NCBI GenBank assembly: GCA_001466705.2
Contig: LATX02000200.1
Coordinates: forward strand, 1,922,001 to 1,986,000
From: Moniliophthora roreri
Lineage: Eukaryota > Basidiomycota > Agaricomycetes > Agaricales > Marasmiaceae
Direction: 5' to 3'
DNA: 64,000 nt
The notes under the pieces were generated by a model. That model saw nothing but the letters and a program-made list of their open reading frames with translations, did not search any database and had not been told where the DNA came from. Shown in pieces: positions 1-11,426 of this stretch. The position numbers and the translations under genes are program-made. Position 1 is the stretch's first letter, and the number at the start of each line of letters is the position of its first letter.

Positions 1-1640
1 GAGGAGTTGGAGGAATTGTGGCCTGTCCACAATAAGGTGAAAGTAGTGGGGCTTGCTTTGGTTCGACGTTCTGAAAAGCGTCGTAGCTGGCTTACACCAA
101 CTCGATTGTCTTTCAGTTCGTTTGTCAAAAGGCTACAGCTTGACTATCAAAGATAATGGACGAAAGATACAGGCTCCAGCACTTGCTTTATCCCAAGTGC
201 CCATTCTGAACTTGGCCGGAACTCACCAACGGATTCCCGATTGGTTCTCGAATGAGACTGCGCTTGGCCTGAGGGGCAGCCTCAGAATCGGGGCGGTTCT
301 CAGACCTGCTCCGCGCAAGTATCGACCACATGCGACACTCTTATCCGTGATGCCGGAAATTTGCACGTCAGCGAGCTTTAGTGCCATACGCAAAGAGTCC
401 CAAGGGGTAGTGCAAGGCTGAAGCTCTGAAGAACGGTTCTCCGGCCATAATAAGACATTGAACTACCGTTGTTTATTTGCTCGGCCCTTCAATCATGTCA
501 CTAGTACTTCGATGACCTCGGTCTACCATCACACTTTGGAGAACGTCCTCAACTCGTGTTGCTACCCGTTTACAGCTATTTGCGAAAAGAATGGAAATGG
601 TTGCATATGTCATGAGTTACTGTAGTGACGCAGTCGCAACTCACTCGTTTACTCTTACGGTTTGCGTGACATCAGCCTGAAAAACAATGCGCTCAGCCTC
701 AGTCGATTGGCGCTCGATGGCCCAGACGCATTTGCAGATTTGTTCGAGTCTCTTGTCTTGCCTCCCTGACTTCTCTCAACATGGGGCAATGAACCAAACT
801 TCTCGTTTGAGAACTGCGTAGCTGGGATAACGACATCATATCGGAAATTCTATACGGGATGCCCAACTTGACCTCGCTAAAGTTCCGAATCAAACGGGAA
901 CAGGACGCTTCATCCATCATCTCTAAAATCACCATTCGTGGCTCGCCAAGGCCACCACTCGTACCGAAATTGATAAAATTCAGTGTACACGGGGCGGGTT
1001 TTTCCGTCGTATCGCCCCATGAAATGGCTATCGCGACGTCGGTCCCGTTTTTACAGATGGTAAAGTCCAGAAGCAGAAAAGGCCTCGCAAGTTCTATATT
1101 TCCGTTGTCTATGGCTCATGTGTCGTCCAGCGCTCGTGGTACACGCATTGGGTCGTTTCGGGGTCCACCGTGTTTGATCCTGCCGTTCAACACCGAATGC
1201 TGGTTCAGGGTATGAACTGCACTATAGGTGTAGGGCGACAACGATGGTCGTAGTTTTCAAGCCATTGTATCTGTATCCTGATAGCTGTATAGTGTGTACC
1301 ATCTATTCCATAATGCTGGGAGATGTGTGCGTGTGAGACACTTACAAGGTCGTCGGATCAGCCGTGATTAGGTTGTTGATTTCTGTGATTGACCCAATTG
1401 AAACTGACTCCCACTGCCATCTTTTCCACATGACACTACAGATATATTTTACTCTCACTAGTTATTCAATGATGCATTCGAATACAAGGACAAGAATACC
1501 TTGCTTTGGACGTTCATCCATATGATTGAACCGCGATGGGGTCTTGGGAAGGGATTAGAGGAGGTCAGAGGACGTTGGTCACGGGCACGCATACGCTGGA
1601 TTTTCCCGCCACTCCATGCGAACGGATTGTGAGTACCAAG
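1..1640 (+). other. Decayed coding-like region, possible F-box/LRR-type remnants
   Basis: I see no intact gene here. Short plus-strand stretches look protein-derived: frame 1 from base 3 to about 153, a stretch at 814-1215 containing 'GMPNLTSLKF' and 'LVPKLIKFSVHG', and one at 1501-1628 containing 'WTFIHMIEPRWG'. Hydrophobic ladder phrases of this kind are common in the C-terminal halves of the expanded F-box-like families of Agaricomycetes, but no F-box itself is visible. Stops and frame changes separate the pieces. The family assignment is an inference from general appearance. The stretch 1641-2200 holds nothing I can name beyond the promoter of the next gene. Confidence 0.25.
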
Positions 1641-2200
1641 ATGGTGAGTACCTAGTCTTCAAGAGCGTTTCGCCTGCCTGACTGGCTTCTTGTGTTTAGA
1701 TACAAATTGACAATCAGTGGAATGGTTCTAGCTTGTAAAGATCTAGAATCAACGTGGCAGCGCAGACTTATACCTCGCCACTTTCAATCTCTCGGCGTAG
1801 AAAGGGCTCAATGCATAGACTTACCCTATCTTGCATCCATCTACTGAACCACCTGAACCGCTTGAGTCATGAAGAATCGTTCGTCACACATGATCCTTCC
1901 TAAATCGCATACCACTCGGAGGACGTGCCGCAGAGCAGTGAGGCCACTGAGAACCAATTTCGGAAAAACGTGGCACGTAATGGGAAACTATGTAAGGTTT
2001 TCATTGCCAGCGCATCTTTGCTCACGGCGAACTTCTGAAAGCACGCATGGTCTATTTCATCGACAGATGGAGTATCGTCACCATGCGGAACTTTCAGACG
2101 GCTTTGGCTCCCAAATCGGGCTTTCTCGATATACTCAAAGCATCAGCTATTCACGTTGTTCTTCTCTTCTGGGTAAGCTCGGTTGCATGTTATTCTCAGG

Positions 2201-2217
2201 TATAAAAGGTATAAAAC
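2201..2217 (+). promoter_or_regulatory. TATA-box pair upstream of the GH55 gene
   Basis: TATAAAAG begins at 2201 and a second TATAAAAC at 2210, about 80-95 bases before the ATG at 2296. The spacing suits a TATA box with a short 5' leader. A promoter role is inferred from sequence and position only. Confidence 0.5.
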
Positions 2218-2295
2218 TGACCAGCTCCTCACTGAGTCTACGACCTCCTCAGCCATAGTACTTTTATCCTCCACGGAAGACGCCGAAGGTTTCTC

Positions 2296-5200
2296 ATGCT
2301 CTTTTTGCAATTTTTGCTGGGCATTTTGCTCAGTTACATCTCTTCGGTGATGTCACTGGGCACATCTTGCTCTTCTCCGATCGGTCCTGGTACTGCTGCT
2401 CCAGGAGATCCCTACTGGTTGCAGACCATTAGGCACCAAGGATCATCTGCATTCAATCCTAATCCAGGCAGCTATCAAGTCTTTAGGAACGTAAAGTAAG
2501 TATATTCAGATTGTGCCTTCTACTTCATCCAAATCACAATATTCTTTAGAGACTTTGGTGCTAGGTGAATCCTTAGAATTCAAGGTAGCTTCTTTCACTT
2601 AAAGACTCGACAGGGGAGATGGTGTTACAGACGATACCGATGCCATCAAGTGAGATATTCCCTGCCTTTCGCCCAGCGTTTACTTACCTTACTTTCTAGC
2701 AACGCTATTTCCTCGGGAAATCGATGCGGCGGCAGCGGATGTCATTCTTCTACGTGTGTTCATTCCCTCCTGTCTTGTGAATAAACATTGCTTACAATCT
2801 GATCCTAGGGTTACTCCTGCAATCGTCTTCTTCCCGAAGGGGTGCGTATATGAATCATGGCTAGGACTTCGTACTAACAGTTCCAATTCCGCTCAGAACG
2901 TACCTTGTTTCTCGTCCGATCAATACATATTATTATACTCAGCTCATCGGCGATGCCAAATCACCCCCAACTCTCTTAGCATCGTCCAATTTCGACGGAA
3001 TGGCCATCATCGGTGTGTATTTCAGCGTCGCGCTTGTGCTCGACTACACTCACTTTGACAATCAGATGCCGACCCTTATATCCGTGAGTCTTCCCTAGCA
3101 GTGTACGAGCGAGAGAATGAAAACTTTCTGACCAGCTGGAGGTGGCGGAGCACAATGGTTCACGAACCAAAACAACTTCTTCCGGTCCGTCCGCAACTTC
3201 ATTCTGGACACTAGACGGTAGTAGAGTTATTACTTCCCCTATAACTTAACTTACACTTCGTCAGAGTGGACCCTGGAAGATCTCAAGGAACAGGTATACA
3301 CTGGCAGGTAGCTCAAGCTACGAGTCTACAGAACATCGTCTTCGAATTGTCCAGAGATCCTAATACGGCCCATCAAGGTATCTCATTCCCGTCAAGTAAC
3401 TGACCACCTCTAACTGCATCGGCTTCAGGAATATGGATGGAAAATGGAAGGTGAGGCTCGTGACCTAGTGATCGGCGATCTCGGTTAACGAAGCACAGCG
3501 GAGGCTTTATGGGAGATCTTGTATTCAATGGAGGTGCGTACAGTGGAGGTTTCACTGGAACGTTGCCGGTAAAACCGTCATCCCAGGCAAATTTGGAATG
3601 TGGGTCGGGAACCAACAAGTAAAGGATTTCCTGTTCCATTCTTTGTCGCATCTTAACCACGACCATAGTTCACCGTTCGAAATATCACAGTCAACAACGC
3701 CAACACCGCTGTAAATGACATCTATCTTCAACACTTGCCACTCACTGACGCATTCGGCAGGTATTTGCATTGTGGAACTGGGGTAAGGGTGCGGTATCGA
3801 TTTGCCTTCAATGTCTCTCAGTTCTTGCCGCTAGGATGGACATTCCAAGACATCAAAATTAACAATTGTCAAGTCGGGTTCGATATCACGACTGGCGGAC
3901 TCTCACAGGAGACCCAGGTAGGCAATCACATTGTTCAGGTTGCTCTTGTAACTAACCATTTACCAGAGTGTTGGCGCAGAAGGTTTGTTTCCTGCTTATC
4001 AAAAGATGCTAGCTTATTCATCTTCTTCCCGAAGCGATCATCGACGCGGTGGTAACCAACACACCCATCTTTGTGCGAACTTCACAAGCAAGTAATGGAA
4101 GGCTGGCTGGCTCCCTGGTGATTAACAATGCGAGACTCAACAACGTCCCGACGGCCGTAGGGGTGGCCGGAGGCGCGACCGTGTTAGCAGGCGGTACCAC
4201 TACGGTAGCTTCCTGGGCTCAAGGGAATGTGTACTCTGGGACGAACAGAGCAGCGAGGTTCACACAGGCCAACATCCCTTCACCAAGCAAACCGTCTGTT
4301 CTTCTCGATGGATCGGGAAAAATCTTTGGGAAAGGGCGCCCACAGTATGAGAACTATGCTGTGGGTTTCTCCTTGCTTGGTTTGGATATATTCTCACCAT
4401 CTCATTATAGGTATCTCAATTCGTCTCCGTGAAAAGGTGAGTATGAAGGGTAATGGCCTGGTTTTGGCTTTCTGCTGAATTAGTGTGAACTTTGTCAAGC
4501 GAGGGAGCTCGTGGAGATGGAAGAACAGATGATACGAGCGCGCTTCAAGCTATCTTTGACAAGGTTAGATTTATTTTTGTACGCTTCTCTTGGCGACTGA
4601 CTCAACATCGTCGTAGTATTCTGGGTGCAAAATAATCTTCTTCGACCACGGCACATATGTTGTAACAAACACTCTCACTATTCCTGCGGGGACACAGATT
4701 GTAGGAGAGGCATGGTCTACCATCGCCGGTCGTGGTTCGGCCTTCACAGATTTCAACAATCCCCGGCCGGTCGTTAGGGTTGGCGCACCTAATTCACAGG
4801 GAATTCTAGAAATTAGTGACATGATTTTCACGACCATAGGACCAAGTAAGTAGGCCAACTACTCTCGAACGAGCACACATTGACTGTGGTTTTCAGCTGC
4901 TGGTGCAATTGTTGTGGAATGGAACGTAAAACAACCTTCCGGAAACAACGGTGGCGCTGGCATGTGGGATTCCCATATCAGGTAACATTACTTCCCATTT
5001 TCATGGATAGTACTGAATATATCCTCTGATAGGCTCGGCGGTGGTAGGTTGCTCGTGACAAATGACTTCTAAATTCTTACTAGTTCTTTGAAGCTGCTGG
5101 TTCCAACCTTGAAGGGAACTGCCCCTCGAGTGGCAGCGGGGGATTTGATCAGTGTTTCGCAGCCTTCTTGGCCTTGCATTTGACACCGTCCTCGACTGCT

Positions 5201-6146
5201 TACCTTGAGGTAAGTAGAAGATTCAGTGACTAGCATATGTCTTACTTGAGTTGTACTACAGGGCACTTGGGTCTGGCTTGCAGACCACAACCTCGACAGC
5301 GACGGTGTATCACAAATCTCGATCTACTCTGGTCGAGGAATACTGAGCTCAAGCTCGGGCCCGGTATGGATGGTCGGCACTGGTGCGTTCTCCAGACGAA
5401 ATCCAAACTATCAACTCTGACCCGTACCCTACTTTACAGCATGTATGTCTTATTTAAGTTCACGTTCGAGTCACACGGGCAACTCATACGTTTCAAACAG
5501 CTGAACACCATGTTCTGTATCAATACCAGTTAGTCAATGCAAGGAACCATTACATGGGCTTGATACAGACGGAAACGGTACATCTTTACACGCTTGTTAC
5601 TGAATGCAAACTGAAAGATGAACTATAAAAGCCTTATTACCAGCCGAACCCGGCTCCTCCTGCGCCCTTTGTCGTCAACTCCAACTACAATGACCCTTCG
5701 AGCTTTGCAGGTGGTGCGTGGGCCGTCAGAATCGTCGACTCCAGTGACATCCTTATTTTCGGTGAGTGTTTGAACGCCATGTAGGTTTGTACTCGGCTGA
5801 GCGCCAGCATCAGGGGCAGGACTCTATAATTTCTTCCAGGTATGTGGCAAACATAGTTGACATAGATCATTGGCACGAAGTTATCCCCTCCAGAATTACG
5901 GCCAAGGGTGTCTCACTTCTCGAAACTGTCAAGCTCAAATTATGACTGTCGACGGCGGGTCCACTAGAGTCAATGTTTACAGTCTTTCGACCGTTGGTTC
6001 TACCTGGCAATTGAGTGTCAATCAACAAGGGGTTGCCAATCAGGCCGATGGCATCAATGGTATGCTCTCCATTTTGACCACATCAATCGTTCTGACTAGT
6101 GTCTAAAGGGTTCGCTTCAACACTCACGGCTTGGAGTTCGTCCTGA
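2296..6146 (+). CDS. GH55 exo-beta-1,3-glucanase (glucan 1,3-beta-glucosidase), secreted
   Basis: Secreted enzyme expected to release glucose from the ends of beta-1,3-glucans, for wall remodelling or nutrition. The ATG at 2296 starts a hydrophobic signal peptide (MLFLQFLLGILLSYISSVMS). Family GH55 has two tandem pectate-lyase-like beta-helix domains. Both domain starts are visible, the first with 'GDGVTDDTDAI' near 2615 and the second with 'ARGDGRTDDTSALQAIF' near 4515. Other matches are 'FFPKGTYLVS', 'GGGGAQWFTNQNNFFRSVRN', 'GWTFQDIKINNCQVGFDI' and 'IVVEWNVKQPSG'. I count at least fourteen short GT-AG introns. Every junction I joined keeps frame, including 4437-4498, where only the acceptor after 'gtcaag' fits. 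The last intron is 6060-6108 and the stop is TGA 6144-6146. It converges with the reductase gene, 177 bp between their stops. It looks intact. Confidence 0.9.
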
Positions 6147-6323
6147 TCACGAAGTAGGAATGTAAAGTCGGATATACATGCTTGACAATATGTGATGTAC
6201 GATTATTGGAATAAACAACATGGTGCTCTTGTGTTGTAGGCGCAACGGACCTCGATAAGCGGTAGACACAATGTAGTGAATTTGAACTGAGTGGTGTCTA
6301 AGCAGTGAAGTTTACACAAGTGT

Positions 6324-7775
6324 CTAGCTATCGGTTCGACTTCCTAAGAAATTTTTCACCTCCTCCCAACTGGTCATTCTTTCCCTTTCCTTCCCTTCCC
6401 TTGCTCGCCTTGTCTCCTCCGCATCAACAACTTTCCAGTCCTTATACGTGGTTATCATGCGCTTTTTCAAGCCCTCTTCAACCTCTTTCGGTATCGAATC
6501 TAAATTCGGATTTGACGCGAGAAGCTCTTCTTCCGTTGCAGCTTCCGAACTAGACTCGGCGGCAGAAGTATCGAGTGAATCGAGTAAACCTCCCTCGCCG
6601 TCTACGACACTGTACGCGTCCATCATCGTGGCTGCCAATACACCCTTTGCACCCATTGCGGCCCAACCTGAGGCATAGATGTTTTTAAGAATGTGCCCCG
6701 AAGGCTGAGGCGAAGAAATACGATTTCCGGGTGCAACGGTGAGGAGATGGCCGAGAGTGGGCGAGTAGAGATCTCGGGATGTCTCGGATGAGGAAGATGG
6801 TAAAAGGAAGGATTCGCCGTGGAAACCCAGCGAGGTAATGATGAGATCCGTAGAAAGCTGGGTCGTTATTCCTGTAGGAATAGCACGACCTGTGTTCGGG
6901 TCTACCTCGGTGTGTGATAACGTCAAGATACTCTGTGACGAGTCGACAGCGAGAGGATTTCTGTAAAATTCCAAACTCCAGCCTTTCTTCTGCTTCGTTT
7001 TGTTTTTGGAACCCTTCTTAAGTAAATCGACTATCCGAGACTGCTGCCTGGTGATCTTCCTGCCTTCGCCGATCTCGAGCAATGCGGGATCGAGCGGAAC
7101 CATCGATGCCTCTTTCAAGTCCATCATCTCCCTCAGCTCCTTGGTGGTGAATGCCGCCTCCAGCGGTCCTCTACGTCCAATGATACTGACATGCTCCACC
7201 TTTGACCTTCTCAACATGTCCAAAACCTCTTCTGGTACGTCATATACTGCCAATTCCTCTGGTGACATCAAGAGTATACGCGCAACGTCCAACGAGACGT
7301 TACCAAGCCCAATGACTGACACATGCTTCACTCGATCAAGAGGAGGTGGCGAGGGGTTTGAAGGATGTGCGGTGTACCAATGAACGACGTCGATCGCTGG
7401 TACAATAGCGTCCTTCCGAGGGGGTAGAGCCGGGTGCAAATTTGGGTTGGGACATCCCGTAGACAAGAGCAGATGCGTATAGTTGTTCAATAAACTTTGA
7501 ACGGGAAGTTGAACATTGTGACTGAATCCTCCGTTGCCATTTCCAACGTTGACGTTTCCGAAAAACCTCAGACGAGGATCCCGCGCCGCTCCGTCGAATT
7601 TGTGGGTGCAGTTTTTTACTTCCGGGTGGTCTGGGGCAACTCCATATCGAACGAGACCGTGAGGTGCCCAGAGGCGGTCGTAGACGTCGATTCGAAGAGG
7701 TCGAGTGGTTTGGGAGAGGATTCGGGATGCTACATAGAACCCGGACGGGCCTCCGCCAACAATTCCAAGTTTCAT
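6324..7775 (-). CDS. ARH1: NADPH:adrenodoxin/ferredoxin oxidoreductase, mitochondrial type (ARH1/FDXR homologue)
   Basis: FAD flavoprotein that passes electrons from NADPH to mitochondrial ferredoxin for Fe-S cluster and haem A synthesis. A single uninterrupted frame of 483 codons starts at ATG 7775, near the usual family size of about 490. The FAD-binding loop 'GIVGGGPSGFY' sits at the N-terminus, followed by the family signature 'GLVRYGVAPDHPEVKNC'. The NADP-binding motif 'VIGLGNVSLDVARIL' lies near the middle, and 'GWAAMGAKGVLAATMMDAY' forms the C-terminal FAD contact. The tail 'YKDWKVVDAEE' is typical. The frame is open for nine more codons upstream without an ATG, and donor-like GTAAGT lies at about 7817-7822, so a transit peptide on an upstream exon is possible; none is visible after 7775. 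It is 150 bp downstream of the GH74 remnant on the same strand. Confidence 0.9.
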   Translation of the reverse strand: MKLGIVGGGPSGFYVASRILSQTTRPLRIDVYDRLWAPHGLVRYGVAPDHPEVKNCTHKFDGAARDPRLRFFGNVNVGNGNGGFSHNVQLPVQSLLNNYTHLLLSTGCPNPNLHPALPPRKDAIVPAIDVVHWYTAHPSNPSPPPLDRVKHVSVIGLGNVSLDVARILLMSPEELAVYDVPEEVLDMLRRSKVEHVSIIGRRGPLEAAFTTKELREMMDLKEASMVPLDPALLEIGEGRKITRQQSRIVDLLKKGSKNKTKQKKGWSLEFYRNPLAVDSSQSILTLSHTEVDPNTGRAIPTGITTQLSTDLIITSLGFHGESFLLPSSSSETSRDLYSPTLGHLLTVAPGNRISSPQPSGHILKNIYASGWAAMGAKGVLAATMMDAYSVVDGEGGLLDSLDTSAAESSSEAATEEELLASNPNLDSIPKEVEEGLKKRMITTYKDWKVVDAEETRRAREGKERERMTSWEEVKNFLGSRTDS

Positions 7776-7925
7776 GACAGTCACGTTTCGGGAGTGAGTC
7801 AAGACTCAAGTACTTACACCCGAGTACAACCTCTGCTTACCGAATCCGAACAGTACTCAGGTTTTTAACGATTTTTATCCTGGACGACAATATAATAGTA
7901 CAAGTCAAAGACGTATGTACCACAA

Positions 7926-10649
7926 CTACGCAATATTTCCATAGAACACGCCACGACCGCCTCCAACAACAGACACTGCATTAATCAGTCACTCGGACTT
8001 CTAAGCAATAGGCAATGGGTCAGAAACACACCGTCCATATTTCCTGGGGTCTGCAGTGATTGGGTTACCACTGATAGCACCAAATCCATGTTGCGCGTCG
8101 TTAATCTTGACCCACGTCTTGCCCTAGTCATCGCCTCGGAAGTAACCCAAGCCGCTGCTATTGGCAGCAGCATAGAGTGCAGGGTAGCCTCCAGATGACT
8201 TGGGTGCTCCCACTGCGATGGACCATGCCTGGCTGACACCAGAAAGGGCGGTGAAAGTCTTTCCCGAATCGGTTGAGCGGAAGATACCAGCGTTAATGGA
8301 TACCCAGATGTCTCCGGTCAACCCACTGCTGACAGCAATCTGGACTGGCGTGTTTGATGATCCAAGAGAGCTAAAGGTCTTGGAGAAGAAGTTACTACCG
8401 TTGCTGCTAATATAGAACCTGCAAATAGGCGGTGTGAACACTGATGAAGTTTTGCGACAGGATTCGCACACACCGATCTCGACAAAGCTCCCACAACAAG
8501 ATTCACCAATCCCGAATGGGCCACTAGCGCTGATATTGATTACGCTGGCAACAACCCCACTAACATCGTGCGTATTGGATCCGACAACGGCGGGTATGTG
8601 GACCGGCGATATCTTCCTGTTTCGAACCCCACCTCTACATTTGATAGTGAAACTAAACAAGTTGCCCTGTCTTATAATTCCGGTTCATCGTGGGACCAAC
8701 ACTATGGTGCTCCCGATGGTGTACAAGGAAGAAAAGTTGCGCTTTCTGCTAACGGAAACATTGTGCTGTGGAGTACCGCCAGTGGACAGGGTTTTTCGAT
8801 TTCCAAAGGCCAGGCCATCTTCACTTCAGTTTCCTCTCTTCCAGCCAACGCCATCATCGCGTCTGATAAGAAGGACAACAACGTGTTTTATGGAGCTTCC
8901 GGTAGCTCGTAATTTCTTTTATTATCATTTTGATGAGGGTGTACAGACAATACCGTAGAACGTCACGTACCGCAGTTATCACAGACGGCGGAGAGAAGAG
9001 AAGGTCCGGTTGGCGGTGAAATTATCCCCAATACAGCAGTCTCCTCGATACTGTCTGCGAGCGATTTAAGCGCGATTGTTCCTCCATTGTCCCAATTCAA
9101 GAGATTACGACCACCGAAGATAGTGGCACTAGTTCCGTATAGGCAGTGATTCGAATCGAATGGATCAATCGATAGACTTTCCATCATCCATCCGGTCTAT
9201 AAGCTCTCTGTGGTTGAGGATGAGGGGCCAAGCCATGGCGCAAGCGAAATATCGTAACGATACTTCTTTTGCGGAGTTGGGTATGGGTTCCATTGCCATA
9301 TAGGTGTCTAAGATTGACCGCCATTAGTAGAACGGAAGATATTGCCATCGGGCCACCAACTATTTAGAGTTAAATAACGTTTCGACATCTTTAGAAGCGG
9401 CCATGAGTAAGAACTAAAGGAAGTATATCTAACCTGCCATCATGACGGTGCCAGGCCTTTGAGCATCAATGGCGAACCACCGAAACCGAAGTACAAGTCT
9501 CCTCCGGAAACGGGAGTGGTGTCATTCCAAGTGCGGGCGCTGACGTTGTACCGTCATACCGTCCAGCACCATCAGAATATGATACATAGAGACTTCTCAG
9601 AAGGCGAAATGACACCCTTGTGTGGAAGGAAGCATGTTTGTTGACCTGGAAGTGCAGACCCTGGTAGACGAGGTCAGCTTACAGTGACGACGATGACGTG
9701 TGATCGACCGACATGATGATCCAGCGTTCTGGCACGAAAATGTTCGCGGTACCATGCTAGCTACACCGACAAATGCGGGGGGTTGCGCTACCAGATGATC
9801 CAGAAGACTTGTCAAAGGTAACAAGAGCTACACCGATCTGGTCACTGTTGTATCCCTGACTATCCGATGGGTCAGGAACGGGGTGCCTATGTGAGGCTCA
9901 GCCACTCATAAGGAACTAGGTGCGACCAGTGCTCACCAGTGTTGGGAAGGCTCGATACCTTTGACCATGTCTTGTCCTTGTCAGAAGACTTCCAAAGACC
10001 ATTTCCACTTCTTACACCGAAGAAGAGAATGTTGTTGTCTGGGTCAATAGCTAAACGCTAAAGATATGTAAATATAAGATATGCTACTTGAGAGTCAGAC
10101 ACACCTCTCCCATCCCACGACCGGGCATGTTACCGCCGATTTTGAACGGAAGTTGCACCTCAGTGAAGCTGCTACCATAGTTGTCCGAGATCAGGATATG
10201 GCCAGGGTTGGGATCCCAGTAGTTTATATACAAGCCGACTGCCTATCAGTATTGTAACTAAACACCATAATATCAAAGGATATCTGCCCGCACCATATAC
10301 AGACCATTCGGTTCGACAGGGTCAGTGGCTAATGCAGCGACGCCCCAGTAGTCGGATTGAACGACAATAGCCCAGTCGAGCAAAGGCGTCCATAAATCAT
10401 CTGCGTTTAGTCTGTATCCAGTAAGCACCACCAATATCCGTTCTCGCATACGCGACACCCTTATTGAAGATGATATTCTGTCGGCGGCTTGATGTGAACT
10501 CGAATAGATAAAAGTTATCAAAGGATGCATACAGGCACAAACCCCCCTCCTCCTCCGATCTTGAGGTTCTTCCAGTTGTAAGCTTGAGAGTCGACTGCTT
10601 GTACGAGTGGTGCGGCAAGGAAGCCTAATACCGACAAGACAGCCTGCAT
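7926..10649 (-). pseudogene. GH74 xyloglucan-active glucanase, pseudogene with internal inversion
   Basis: Related to secreted xyloglucanases with two seven-bladed propellers. ATG 10649 opens a signal peptide (MQAVLSVLGFLAAPLVQA) followed by 'YNWKNLKIGGGGGFVP' and 'GVAYARTDIGGAY', the classic GH74 start. Later minus-strand exons encode 'NPGHILISDNYGSSF', 'GMGERLAIDPDNN', 'ESLSIDPFDSNHCLYGT' and 'WVSINAGIFRSTDSGKTF'. The gene is broken in many ways. There is a 7-base insertion after the GGAY codons near 10420. Frame changes occur near 9768, 9584 and 9520, with loss of several codons near 9550. In-frame TAG codons lie near 9308, 9200 and 8126. The last intron has a phase mismatch before the final exon. 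Most strikingly, the middle coding block (8461-8908) lies on the opposite strand. The terminal TAG is at 7926-7928. I am confident of the family and of its being non-functional as assembled. Confidence 0.85.
8461..8908 (+). other. Inverted GH74 exon block inside the GH74 pseudogene
   Basis: Read on the plus strand this block gives 'GFAHTDLDKAPTTRFTNPEW', 'IDYAGNNPTNIVRIG', 'KVALSANGNIVLWST' and 'LPANAIIASDKKDNNVFYG'. This is exactly the GH74 stretch missing between the minus-strand parts ending 'SAVCDN' and starting 'FYISSNGSNF'. The block carries its own acceptor (ttttgcgacag before 8461), an internal 66-nt intron at 8595-8660 and its own donor (GTAATT at 8909). Turned round, its phases fit both neighbours: G/GA with the upstream exon and TC/G with the downstream exon. 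Both inversion breakpoints therefore fall inside introns. Confidence 0.85.
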
Positions 10650-11426
10650 TGTGAAAGAGTGGGGGAGGACTTGTCTGTCTTCCTCAAAAGATGATATATA
10701 AACTCAACAGAATGGTACGCACGCTTCCCGAGCTTGAACAAACCGAAAAAAGTGCGAGAGCTTGGTTATTGACGCCAAAGTTCAGGCATTTACCTTGGTA
10801 AACAAGATCTTTATCAGCACATGAACGCAATGCAGATAGAGTGTACTTGACGGGACGTCTTATTTTATATGTAGCATTCGATCTCCCTACTGAGATTCTG
10901 TTGGCCCGAGCTCCGAAGGAATAGATGCCCTGGGAAAGATGTCGATGGAATTCTCACCCATCATTTGATCAATGCCATGGACTATCCAATCCAGTCCCTT
11001 CTCCAGAACGATTATGCGAGTTCTTGAATCTCGAAGTCGCACCACCACATTATGGACAGTTGATACAATTTCGTGCCTGAAGCAAGTCTACGGTGATCAT
11101 TCCTCCGATAGACATCCGAGATCCTTTTCTGAACCCTGTGAACCCTGTGCAGAGCAGTGCGAAGTAACTCGGTTGTCAGGCCTTGTCCTCACGGGCAAGT
11201 TTCATCCCATGACAGTGAACACCGACGTCCATCCGTATCGCTAACCCAAAGAACGATCCACGTGCATTCCCAAGACCATGCCAGTACTACTGTTGCGGCT
11301 CGGTACTCTCGTGTCGTGCTCCCGTTTCTTGGTTTGCAATAAGCGCAAAATGCGCCATGTTTGACCCGAACATGCAACTACAAGATTCAAAGTAGATAAA
11401 TACCAGAGCAACGAGGCAACGCAACA
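10650..11426. other. Intergenic region between GH74 remnant and ECO1
   Basis: Holds the presumed GH74 promoter, with a TATATAAA-like stretch around 10693-10702 close to its ATG. A short plus-strand phrase near 10876 reads 'FDLPTEILLARAPKE', which resembles the start of an F-box, but stops follow at once. No RNA gene or intact ORF is seen. Confidence 0.4.

Noticed and set aside
1869..2258. 129-codon plus-strand frame before the GH55 gene
   Set aside because: No family features; it overlaps the TATA boxes of the GH55 promoter and has no supporting introns or codon pattern.
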